A stretch of DNA of 64,000 bases from Amyloporia xantha (lineage: Eukaryota > Basidiomycota > Agaricomycetes > Polyporales > Adustoporiaceae), in contig JAYKKR010000002.1 of NCBI GenBank assembly GCA_036971615.1, forward strand, positions 3,534,001 through 3,598,000, in the 5' to 3' direction. A model generated the notes under the pieces. It worked only from the letters and a program-made list of their open reading frames with translations, searched no databases and was not told where the DNA came from. A program made the translations under genes and the position numbers. Below are positions 54,301 through 64,000 of this stretch, in pieces. Positions within the stretch are counted from its first letter, which is position 1. Each line of letters begins with the position of its first letter.

Positions 54301-55242
54301 TACCTACGGATACCTTTCAGATGGAAGGGCAACGCCAGACTTGTTTGTGAGGCAATGGTCTGCCGCCGCGATGACCGCGACACTGCTCTCGTAGCTAAAT
54401 TTAGGGGAGGCGGCACAGGGCGGCGTTCAGCAGGGGCTTCAGTACTCCCATCCTCGTCCGACTCATCCTTCTCCTCTACCTGCTCAGGGGAGGGCTCCAC
54501 CACTACCCCACGCACTATGTTATCTTCCGTACGCTCAAGACTTTTAATGTCTTGACCATCTTCGTCGATACGCCCCTGCTCGATCGCAACTTCCCCCATG
54601 ACATCCGTCAGCTGAGGCAGGCCGGGAGAACCAGCCAGAACCATGCCAATGCCGATTAGAGCAGGCTGAAGGTAAGGTCTTACTTTTCTCCGCACAGGCC
54701 CTAGCTGCGCCGGCAGACGGATGGAAGAGTAAGGAGCGGTCGTCTGAGGAGGTATGTCGCCGAATATAAGTTCATGGCACTGGTGCAGGACACGGTGACA
54801 TATGAGGAATGATTCTGGGTTATTGTGCGGCGGTGCGAGGTCCTTCAAGTGGGCTTGCATGTACCAGAGGGTCTGGGTGTATGTAAGCAAAACGGAGTAG
54901 TCATTCGATTGAACGACGTACAAGCATAGCAATGTGGGTAGATTTGTGAGCTATTTCCACGACGAAACACTCGAGTGCCCTCGACTTTGAGGGTCTTGTA
55001 ACGAGAAGATGACTGAAGCCCACCCCCGTGTTAGCCAGAGGAATTCAAGAAAGTATGGCCGGAGCTCACCATATAAAACCCCATACTTCCCGCAACTCTC
55101 GCGTGTCCAGTTCCCGAAGCCTACGGGTGAGGTAATAAGTGATGCCAATGTTGTCTGCATATATCCTGAGATACTGGAGAGCGACATGGACGGTGAAGAA
55201 GGACGGAGACAGGAAGAGGCGGAGGAGGAGAGCATGCGACAT
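51357..55242 (-). CDS. PIK1: Phosphatidylinositol 4-kinase PIK1
   Basis: Exons 55242-55070, 55012-54922, 54872-54102, 54046-53927, 53878-52655, 52598-52562, 52507-52378, 52323-52173, 52124-52058, 52009-51740, 51682-51659, 51599-51442 and 51386-51357 give 1081 residues. Pik1 makes PI4P at the Golgi and nucleus and is needed for secretion. The N-terminal lipid kinase unique region starts MSHALLLRLFLSP and includes YYLTRRLREL. The middle is Ser/Pro-rich. The C-terminal lipid kinase has VIVKTGGDLRQEQLAVQLI, SGLVETITDAVSIHSIKK, the catalytic loop KDRHNGNILLD and the HIDFGFML motif, then LFREGFEAARKHCDRII. The end YDSYQYYSQSIF resembles the usual Pik1 terminus. One exon is 24 nt. The 3' end is 171 bp from the convergent KRE2 stop. 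Confidence 0.95.
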
Positions 55243-55664
55243 GGCACTAGGACCGCATATACGACGGGTGGGTAGAGGACGCGCCCGCTTGAATCAGTGA
55301 ACGAAAGGTCGGGTCAATAGGCCTTGACCGTCTAGACCCCAAGGCCATAGACGGGGTCTATGACCCCCGTCTAGACGGGGTCAATGCACGTGATATGATT
55401 CTGCTGGTGGGCAGACCATTTTCCTCACGTGATAAGCGGGCCGAGGGGCGGTCACGCCTCTCGTCCGACAGCCACCGGTGACTGCCGTAGACCTCTTCGT
55501 CGCCGTCTTGACCCCTCGTCTAGACCCGACTAACGCCGGTATAAACCCCGTCTAGACGGGTCTTTGCGAACACTGGCTTGAATAACGCGTCTGACGCTGT
55601 CTGACGGGTAACGGACACGTCGCGTCTCAGCGCTAAGACTGTACTGGTCCTCCTCCCAGCAGCC
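55243..55664. promoter_or_regulatory. PIK1/OST3 bidirectional promoter with GTCTAGAC palindromes
   Basis: The octamer palindrome GTCTAGAC occurs four times (55330-55337, 55369-55376, 55518-55525 and 55550-55557) in about 230 bp. Two copies extend to perfect palindromes of at least 14 bp, CCCGTCTAGACGGG (55366-55379 and 55547-55560). Two CACGTG E-boxes are also present, at 55387-55392 and within the palindrome TCACGTGA at 55425-55432. The number and symmetry suggest binding sites for dimeric factors that could co-regulate the two divergent secretory-pathway genes. The factor is unknown to me. Confidence 0.5.
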
Positions 55665-56882
55665 ATGTTGCTGCCTCTCCTCGCTCTTTTCCTTCTGCCC
55701 TTCTGCCTCGCAGCTTCCAATGACGCCAACCATGCGAAGCTCGTTCAGCTCGCAGCCGCCAATAAAGGTCTCATCAGACTAGACGAGAGCACTTACCACA
55801 TGCTCACCAGCCCCAAGAGGGACTGGTCTGCAACTATCCAGTTCACTGCCATGGACAAGAGACGGAGGTGCACGCCGTGCAAGTGAGTCAATGTTATAGA
55901 TGCTACACTCTGTGACTTATATGCATTGTTCACCTTCAAGGGAATTCGACCCTTCATTCAATGCTGTCGCTAAGGCATGGTCCACCGTGCCGGCTGCGGA
56001 ACGAGACACCCACTTCTTCGCGACCCTAGACTTTGACGACGGCATGTCAGTCTTCCAGCAGGTAAGCTAGACTAATTCACACTGTTGATCAAGTGTGGTG
56101 ACTGTGAGTGTACAGCTTGGTCTGCAATCCGCCCCCGTGGTCCAAGTCTTCCCCGCCGTCGAGGGTCCGCACCGTCCCTCAAGCGGAAGGACGTCGCCCG
56201 TGCTCTACGACTTCTCTCAGTAAGTGAGCTGACATCAATCCGTGCAACGCTTCTAACCCGCGTGCAGAGGATTCGACGCCGCGCCCCTCGCAGAGCAGCT
56301 CTCACACTATACGCCCGTGCCGATCCCATACAAAGCTCCCATTGATTTCTCTCGTATTGGTGCCTACGCACTCGCAGCGTTGGCCCTTGTCGCTGCCCTC
56401 CGGTTCCTCTCTCCGATCCTCCGCTCCCGATGGACCTGGGCTGCGATCGTTGTCCTGACGTCTCTGGTCATGACGTCTGGGTTCATGTTCGTTCGAATCC
56501 GTGGCATGCCGCACAGCGGTCCGAACGGTGCATGGATTGCTCCTGGCTACCAGAATCAGTTCGGCCAGGAGGTCCAAGTGGTCTCGATGATCTGTGAGTG
56601 TGCTTTTACTTTACCCCCACGTGCTATATGTTTAAGGGCACTGGTTGTATAGACGGAACGCTCTCTGCGGGCTTCTTGATGCTCACACTTATTGTGCCCA
56701 ACAACTTGTCTCCACAGCGGCAGCGGCTGCAAGTATACCTCTGGGCTGGGGTCATCTTCGTCATGTACTCTGTTCTCATCTCCCTGTTCAGGGAGAAAAA
56801 CAGAAGTAAGTCTCATGCTCCTTGCCTGGATGACAATTTACAAATATCCTTCCCAGATTACCCGTTCCGACTGTTGCTGTAA
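55665..56882 (+). CDS. OST3: Oligosaccharyltransferase subunit OST3/OST6
   Basis: Exons 55665-55882, 55941-56061, 56116-56219, 56268-56593, 56653-56805 and 56857-56882 give 315 residues. Ost3/Ost6 is an oxidoreductase subunit of the ER oligosaccharyltransferase that holds acceptor proteins by transient disulfides during N-glycosylation. The protein starts with a signal peptide (MLLPLLALFLLPFCLA). A thioredoxin-like lumenal domain carries the CxxC pair in RRCTPCKEFDP near residue 72. The region QLGLQSAPVVQVFP is the usual second strand with cis-proline. Four membrane segments follow (for example YALAALALVAALRFL and WTWAAIVVLTSLVMTSGFMF), then GGM-like GTLSAGFLMLTLIVP and a short cytosolic end. 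Fungal genomes often have one OST3/OST6-type gene, so the exact paralogue is not decided. Confidence 0.93.
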
Positions 56883-57109
56883 AGAGGATGAAAGTAAGCA
56901 TGAGGTGGCCGTCTCATGGAGTACGATCCGTAAAAATTCATGCTACTAGTGGAGGTGCCCATTTCATTTCATTCTAAAAATATCCGCGAGACAGCAAGAA
57001 AGCGTATATAAACTTAAGTCCTCGATGATGGTAAAAGAGATATAAGGATGTGCAGATGATGACGATGCAATGAGTATTATTTCTATTGGCCGCTAGGTAG
57101 ATGCTATGT

Positions 57110-60100
57110 TCAACTGCCCTTGGCCTGTTCTTGCTGGAACACGTCTACGTATCGATTTCGCACAGGCCGCTTCCCTTGTGCTCTTGATCGGCTGCCGGCT
57201 GGTGGAGGTCCCACTCCTGGGTTGAGGGGCATGGTGGCAGACATGGGTGTGGGAGGTGCGGAACCATTCTCAGACTCTGCAGGCACCAAGTTCGAGCGGA
57301 CCCGCATGATGGTCTTGGGTGGTGGGGGTCCAGCGCTCATAGCGTTAGAGGTCGCAGGTCGCGCGGGCGGCGGCGGTGGCGGCGTCGTGCCGCTAGGGAG
57401 CGCTCCATGCGACCTACCGGGCGATGCGGTCTGTGCCCTAGGCGGAGGAGGAGGCTGTGCAGGTTGCGCACTCTCGGAACCCGCCTGAACATGTGTATGA
57501 GACTCTAGCCATCGATAGAGAATGATCCGCTTACATTCTTGTTCACCCAACGCTTCAATTCCTTGTCGTAAACGAAGGTCGTCTGTTCTCCTAAATTGGC
57601 TTTGACGGGCGCAGGCGTCGACTCACGCTTCCACAATCGGCTGATCCAGGATCCAGATGATGCGGATTTCAATTCTGCCCCCCAAACATCAGCCGGGCAA
57701 ACTCGAAACAGTGTATGACTCACCAGGTTTTTCAGGAGCCTGAGTGGGCCTCGGTTCCTCGTTCTTTTCCTCCTTAGCAGATGTTTCCTGTTCCTGGCCA
57801 ACCGCACGACGCGACGAGTTGCCTAATCCAAGATCATCTTCGTCGTCATCAACAAACGCCGACTCGCGCGTTCCATAGACGTTGTTGGATTGACTGGCCG
57901 TTGGCGTCGTGGAGAACGCAGGTTCATCCATGAGGGATATGAATCCGGAAGACGATTCCGCTGGCAAACCATTGTAACCCATGTGGACGAATGATGACGC
58001 AGTCGGCGTGGGAGCCTCAGAGTCTGTTGTGCCCCACCCCGCGCCTACTTGTCGCCCGTTGGATTGTTCGCTCCGGGCATCACCTATCTCCTCGTGAGGT
58101 CTCAGCTCACTCAGACTCTGCTTTGAACCGCTACCGAATGCATGCCCATTGAGAGCCTGACTATATAATGAGGTGTCGGCGAACGAGCTCTGTGTCGCGC
58201 TGGCCGACGACACCCTTGGAATGGGTGAAGCCTTACGATTGAAGGAAGGGCGGACATAATCCATGGCAGATGATGATCGGTTTATCTGGACTTGCGGAGC
58301 CGCAGACGATCGCTGAGCCATGGCGGAACCAGTCCTGAAAGGAGGCGGTGAGTTGGGCAGATCCGTAAGATCGACCTTGGACTGCTGGGGAGAAGGAATA
58401 GCGGAACTCGCAGCCGATGAGATCGTACTGTAATGGGCGAACGGACCGCTGATGGCCTGCTGTTGCTGCATCTGGGCATGCTCTTCTGGACGGGGTGAAT
58501 CTGCATCACCCGCAATGAATTTGGTGAGGCGACCCTCCAACCAGTTTCCAATGCTGTCGAGGCTCGGTTTGGCTACTTTAGACCCAATCCACGATCCTGA
58601 CCTTTCGTTTTGAGGAGCAGCAACAAGCCTATCAGAGAGACCCTTCAGCTGTTCAACAAACGTCGGATTGACGAAATGTGAATTTCGATTAAGGCAACTA
58701 GAGATTGCTTCGCAGTACCTGAAAACTCCATTAGATAAAATCATGAATAGAGTCATCGACTTGCCTATTCGCCAGCTGGACATGCCCCATCTCAGCTAGG
58801 GTAACAGCTCGAATGAATCGATACGGCTGCAGATAGGGTAGACCAACGAAGGCATCCTGTCCCTTGGCAGGTGTAGTTAGCGACATAGCAAACTCAACAA
58901 TCTCAGATAATATGATGGGATCTGGATCCTTCGCAAAGACTCGCGACACTGAGGGACTAGATGAACCCAACAGGATAATCCGGTTTGAGCTGCCAATGCC
59001 GCCCATGGGAGAAGTCTGGGGCGACAGCAAGTAACTGAAAGAGCCAGGTAAGAGACTGTGAGCACTATATATGTGCACTCATTGCTGACCACATACCAAG
59101 AATGGGCAGCCTCGTACCACTGATTTGCAGTCAGTTGGTCACCGAGGGCAGTGAGTGCAGAAGACGTCTCCAAAGTCAGGGGGCTAGAGAAAATCATGGC
59201 TGCTGTCTCCGCCCACTTGGCCAAGACTTCAGATGGTATATTCAGAGGTTCTGCCGGAGTCGGGAAACTGGCCGACAAAGGAGTCACTGATGATATTGAG
59301 GTTGACGGAATCTGTAGTGTTTGGGTACTCTGCCCAGGTGGTTTCGGAGGTACCAACTCTTGAACTGGAAAAAAAAAGTAAACGTAAGCGAAAAATCACT
59401 CGGAATTCGTAGTCCATACTAACCAGATGCTGGGCCTTGCCCGGCAAAAAGGCTATATGCGACTCTGAGTGGTTCACGGCCATTTGAAGAAAGCCTACTT
59501 TGCTCTCCGGCTACAAGCGAATTTAGGCTACGTCCACCGTCTCTATTCGCCAATTCAGTCCTGACGAATTCGGTCACGACCTCCTTCCAGATGTCTTTAT
59601 CGATGCTACTAGCGATGATCATCGCATGCGCCCACAGCTTCTCATCTGATGCATAGTGACAGGCCGCACGACGGTCGCCTCGTAACAGGAAATCTTGAAT
59701 CTTGTCTAGGTTCGAGGAACGAAGCGTGTGCGTAGCCACAGGAGTGTCACTCGGGTCCTGTGTTGACGCCCCGAGGGTCAAGTATGGAGTACTCAAGATT
59801 TGCGGTGACTGGAGGTCATTGTGACTCGATGCGGCAAAGGACGCTGAAGCCTTGAGCGTTTCAGGGGACGAGCTAGTCAAGCGAGGCACCAGGGCTGTTC
59901 GGACCGCAGCATCAATCGTCGCACTTGTTGTCAAATATTAGACAAGCACGAAAAAGAAATTAAGACTGAGACATACCTTCCAGACAAGCGACCATCATGT
60001 TCGACCATGACCTTCAACAGTCTGACAAGAATGTGCTTGGCCTCAGCTCGTCTTCCTTCCAGGCTACCAAGGTGGAAGTATCCGAGGCCCCTCGAGATCT

Positions 60101-62575
60101 CTTCGGCTCGCTCCTCTAAATATTTGATGACATGAGCCTTCTTTGTTTTTGTCTGCGTAGCCGCTCCAGCACGAACGAGACCGGTTGATGGCGCGCCTGG
60201 ATCTGAGAACAACGGGCCAGGATAGGAAGGCGCTGTTGTGTCTAAGGCGAAATCGGGAATGACCTTATGAAGCGTATATACCTTGACATCGGTCGACGGA
60301 CGTGAAGCTAGAGCAACGTCGAAGCCAGTGTGCATAGCAGATGAGCCGTGGAAACATGTGACAACCTTCCCTCCGAAACCGAAACTAATCACAGGTATTC
60401 GCACAGATGTTCGTCCTAGCGGATCGTTTGCTCCCAGTAGGGAAGGTGAGGGTGCATACATTCCGTGAGTTGGAGGCGGCACGGTAAGGACTTGCCCCCC
60501 GGCCCCGACGCCCTCATAGGCTGCCGAGGAATGGGCTGCGTATCCACCATTCACGGACGCCCTATCGTAGTAACCGGAGACACTGCCCCTACTAGAGCTT
60601 TCACTGGGTTGCTGGCGCAGATGAAGAGTAGGAGCATACGGATCCTCAAGCACTGCCGAAATCGAGGAGAGCACGGAATTGCTGGACATGGACCGATGAC
60701 GACCTTGGTTAGATGGTCCATAGGGGTCGTGTGATCCGTTGAGAGATCCCGTCCTCGAGGAGACGGAAGATGGCGAGGCTGCCCTTCCATCGTTATATGC
60801 CCGCGCCTCATAGGGGCTGACGTGATTTGGGATATCATGCGCAACCGCGGTTGCAGGCTTAGGAGGTGATGTGGATGGAGGATTTGAGTATATCAATTCC
60901 GACGACTGTCTTCGAGTACTCGACCACGAGCGGATAGAAGTATTACCCGGAGACCTCGTCCTCTCCGGAGATCGCGACTTTGGCGAACGCGAAACATTGC
61001 GAAGGGTATACGCGCTATCGTGGCCGTACGTAGACACGGTACTCTGGCCGGCTGTAAAAGCAGTGGCAGAAGTAGAATCCTGAGACATTGGCTTTCTCTC
61101 CAGCGCACCAGAAGGTTCGTACGGATTCATTGGTTGGTTCAAAACATCACTTGTTGCACGAAAAGATGATACATAGGACTGTGAAGCCGCAAACGCTGGT
61201 GCTGTCTGAAAGTCGCTATTTGGGTGAACGTGAGGTGTCCTCGCGTCGTCCGGCTCAACGCCTATCCACGACTGCTCCGTCGGGAGGGGCGGGGAGAATG
61301 AAATCTGCTGCCTATTTTCAACATGTAGAGGCGGCGACGTGGTCAAAGTGGGTGACATCACCCGAGCTTGTGCTCCCACGACGTTGTTCCAATCCGCCTG
61401 TTCGGCTGCCTGTCCGGAAGAGACACCGTTGACGTGATAGCCATTGGCTGTAACAGGATCACTGTAAGTGCTCGCAGGACCATACGAGCTTCCACCATGG
61501 TGTACATTCATACGTTCCGGTGATACTGATACTCCCTTCACCGGCATGTATTCGTCGGCTATATGGCTATTGGCTCGATGCGATGGTACAGGCACATGGC
61601 GATCTACATTCCTTGATGGAGGCTTGCGTGGAGGAGATCGCGGCGGTTCACTAACTAGAGGTTGCTGCACCGCAGGGGGGGATGCGGTATATGACGAACG
61701 CGCGGGTGCATAGCGCGGTTGTTTAAGCGGGGCTAGCGGGGGGTCATAGGCGTTAGAGGTCTTTGGACGGTAAGGAGGAGCGGCTGGAGTAGAAGCTGGA
61801 AGAGATGGGGGCGGAGCAGGGGCAAAAGAATTGCTGGTCCCGGACACCGAAGGACCACTAACATACGTATGGGAACGTCCGGTGTCAGAATGCGGAGCGG
61901 TTGTTTGCGTAGGTTTATAAGGATCATACGATGTGTAAGTAGAAGCTGCCGGCTGCGAGTAGTCATAAGCTGGTAGTTCGTTTTGAGTCGTTGGTCGATA
62001 CGGATCGTACGACAGCGTAGAGCTCCGCGTAGGATTTGCTGTTGACATAGACGCAGGCGCGTTCGTAGGGGCATATTGTGGGTAAGAGGCGCTTTGACTG
62101 GGAGGTTGGCTATACACCCCATAGCCTACGAGTATTTGTCAGAGAGAGCACATCGAGAAGAAATTGGATCCACTGTACCAGCGGGTGCCTGTGACTGAGT
62201 TCGCTCACTGATATTCTGTTCATAATGCCCATAATATCCGTTGGTCTGAGGTTGCTGCCAGGAATGCGGAACGGTCTGCGATGATGACGGGACTCCTGCG
62301 AATTCTGCAACCTGCTCCGGCGCGTCCCATGAAGCGTAGCGGTTATATTCGTCAGTGCTAGATGACATGACTCCTGCTGCGCCGAAGAAGTCTGTACCAT
62401 CCGACGTAGAGTCGAATAGATCTGAGGCGATTGAGGAGGCTACACGGGTCGGCTCATCGCTGCCAGGTCGGGCGGTCGTGTCGGATGCGCCAACATCTAC
62501 AGCCACTGCGAAGAGGTCTGTAGTAGAGTCTGCTGCATCGAAAAGTGAAGCTGCCTCGCCTGCACTGGCGTCCAT
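57110..62575 (-). CDS. SEC16: COPII coat assembly protein SEC16
   Basis: Exons 62575-62179, 62125-59977, 59923-59424, 59364-59097, 59034-58765, 58718-57724, 57674-57535 and 57484-57110 give 1697 residues. Sec16 is the large peripheral scaffold of ER exit sites that recruits Sec23/24, Sec13/31 and regulates Sar1. The first 650 residues are Ser/Pro/Tyr-rich and disordered. The central conserved domain and ACE1 helices run from PVISFGFGGKVVTCFHG through KAHVIKYLEERAEEISRG, IQDFLLRGDRRAACHYA, DEKLWAHAMIIASSID and WKEVVTEFVRTEL to the NQWYEAAHSWCYLLSPQTSP region. The C-terminal end again is low complexity, with the short conserved WISRLWKRE and FVYDKELKRWVNK stretch. The fifth intron begins GC (AAT AG|GCAAGT at 58764). 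The gene lies tail to tail with OST3, 227 bp apart. Confidence 0.95.
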
Positions 62576-63157
62576 AGTGTTTTTGCACTCCTGAAACTAT
62601 GTCGGTGGGGAAGAGGATAATACCGCTATGACACTGGTATTTGGCGCGGTTTACTGCGAACACGTATCCACAGAAGTCAGCACCGAGAATCTAATCGCAC
62701 GCGTAAGCGCCCGCAAGCGGTCATGCTGAATCTAGCAGTGGCAGTAAACACATGTTTAATATTGTATGTCGCCACTCTGGAGGTCGGCTAAGAAAATTGC
62801 TTCATTGAAAATCTCCAATACGGTATAGCTATTAGCGAAGAATGCTCTACAAGGTATCTGTCTACGACAGCGAGAGTAACGAATGGATCCATGACCGATC
62901 ACTGCAAGAATACTAAAGAGTCCACTGTGTATAGTATCGAGTACGATTTGAGGAAGCACCGAGAAAAAGTCCGTGTGTATATCCAATATGCACATTAGAA
63001 GGATGAAATGCATTACGACAACGAATGAATGCAGCAGAGGTGAAGAAAATAAATGACCACACATGCTTAGGGTATTAAGTTTGTGAGCGTTAGCAGTTGA
63101 GACTGTATTATGTAGGATGCCGATGTGAATTGAGAGCTATTGCTCTGTGTATTAGAG
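62576..63157. other. Intergenic region, PUF gene/SEC16 promoter
   Basis: Both flanking genes are on the minus strand, so this 0.58 kb contains the 3' UTR of the PUF gene and the SEC16 promoter. It is AT-rich from 62.75 kb on. No gene was recognised. Confidence 0.45.
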
Positions 63158-64000
63158 TTAGCTCGATGGAGAGCCCGCTGTAATTGATGTCACAACGTTT
63201 TCTTGAGGCGTAGCGTCCCCTCGGTGTGATGGAGAGCATCTCTCGAGAAGACGTTCAACTGCTTTGCAATCTTAGCGATTGTTCCTGGATGAGCAGAAAC
63301 TACTTACTGGCAACAAGGTGCTTGCTGTACGCACTTGAATACCTCCGCATGTTCATCAGCTGGGGCCTAACCTTGGCTGCTAAAGCCTCCTTCTGCTCTC
63401 CCTCCACTACAGAGAGCGCTCGTTGAAGAACGTAGTCTAACAATGTGTATTATGATGTCAGTCAGCTCTAGCACCGGTGACGGACAATGCATCTGTCTTA
63501 CTGGCAAATTGATCCTTCATCATAGTGAGGATAGGACTGAGGCCATCCTGCCTAGGAGTCATGATTTCTTCTATGAGCAACCGGCGGCTCTCCGGATCGG
63601 CCGTAGTCAGTGCCTTCTCGCATACATTCGACGCAAACTTGTGACGGGCCATGTGTAACATCTGCCCGCGCAGCCTGGAGACCACAACTGCTCGATCTTG
63701 TGGCTTTCCGTGTTCCAGAACGAATTGAATGACATAGTTCTAGATGTGCCTTGCTGTTATAGCTGTGAAAACATGGGAATCAGGATTGACTTACACCAAA
63801 CTGATCCTGCATGAGATGGTTAACGTGTTTGTGGAGTTCGTCAATGAGCGGCCGGGTGTATTCTTCCGGTAGATGCTCAAAACACCTCTGCAAAACACGA
63901 CATCCGTAAGGATGTGTGGCGAGGTCGTAAACGTTGCCTTTGAAAGCTTTGAGAAACGACAGGCGCTCGGGCGGTACACATCGAATAAGCTTCTGGATGA
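63158..64000 (-). CDS. Pumilio-family (PUF) RNA-binding protein, 3' part
   Basis: The gene runs off the right edge. Visible exons are >64000-63795, 63739-63502, 63436-63308 and 63258-63158. PUF proteins bind UGUA-type sites in mRNA 3' UTRs and repress or localise the mRNA. Several PUF repeats are visible, each with the helix motif that contacts bases: HPYGCRVLQRCFEH, DQFGNYVIQFVLEHG, HKFASNVCEKAL and DQFANYVLQRAL. The last repeat ends YSSAYSKHLVAIERLL, as in Puf3/Pumilio-type proteins. The tail after the repeats is short and Ser-rich. Which PUF subfamily it belongs to needs the missing N-terminus. Confidence 0.93.

Overview
This 64 kb window is an ordinary, gene-dense stretch of a filamentous fungal nuclear chromosome, most likely from an agaricomycete basidiomycete (a polypore-type genome would fit, but the genus cannot be read from the sequence). 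The reasons are the very high intron density (about 135 introns inferred in 21 genes, nearly all 43-99 nt with GT..AG ends and an internal CTNAC-like branch site), the balanced-to-high GC content, short intergenic gaps, and a gene set made only of eukaryotic housekeeping proteins. I found no operons, prophage, CRISPR array, insertion sequence, rRNA or convincing tRNA. All exon coordinates were built by hand from splice signals, reading-frame continuity and remembered family conservation; no database search was run.

Layout, left to right: 3' part of the spliceosomal DEAD-box helicase PRP28 (1-1457, +); a 5.2 kb gene-poor GC-rich stretch; a HAL/NPR1-type Ser/Thr kinase (6643-9915, +); YOS9, an ER-associated-degradation lectin (10402-12153, -); a small AT-hook protein whose 5' end is out of frame (13012-13592, +); kynurenine 3-monooxygenase (14179-16113, -); a 3.1 kb poorly coding stretch; phosphatidylinositol synthase PIS1 (19239-20246, +); an MSP1-like AAA ATPase (20545-24123, +); NSE1 of the SMC5/6 complex, with a frame break in its RING (24189-25490, -); phosphatidylserine synthase CHO1 (25784-26657, -); DNA primase large subunit PRI2 (26941-28764, -); a 1508-residue disordered protein of unknown function (29177-34042, -); the USP7/UBP15 deubiquitinase (35695-40031, +); SEC66 (40226-41130, -); citrate synthase (41767-44101, +); an unrecognised protein with a Pro/Gly/Gln-rich tail (44501-45790, -); PP2A B56 subunit RTS1 (46259-48671, +); KRE2/MNT1 mannosyltransferase (49271-51185, +); PI 4-kinase PIK1 (51357-55242, -); OST3/OST6 (55665-56882, +); SEC16 (57110-62575, -); and the 3' part of a Pumilio-family protein (63158 to beyond 64000, -).

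Taken together, the genes are unlinked housekeeping functions, but secretory-pathway and membrane-lipid genes are strikingly common: SEC66 (translocation), OST3 (N-glycosylation), YOS9 (glycoprotein quality control), SEC16 (COPII exit sites), KRE2 (Golgi mannosylation), PIS1 and PIK1 (PI synthesis and PI4P production) and CHO1 (phosphatidylserine). I did not find a novel multi-gene system. The most useful leads are two frame breaks at homopolymers (AT-hook gene and NSE1), three GC-AG introns, two stop-free in-frame introns, a 10-nt micro-exon, paired MCB-like ACGCGT elements in front of the two DNA-replication/repair genes, and a cluster of GTCTAGAC palindromes in the PIK1/OST3 bidirectional promoter.
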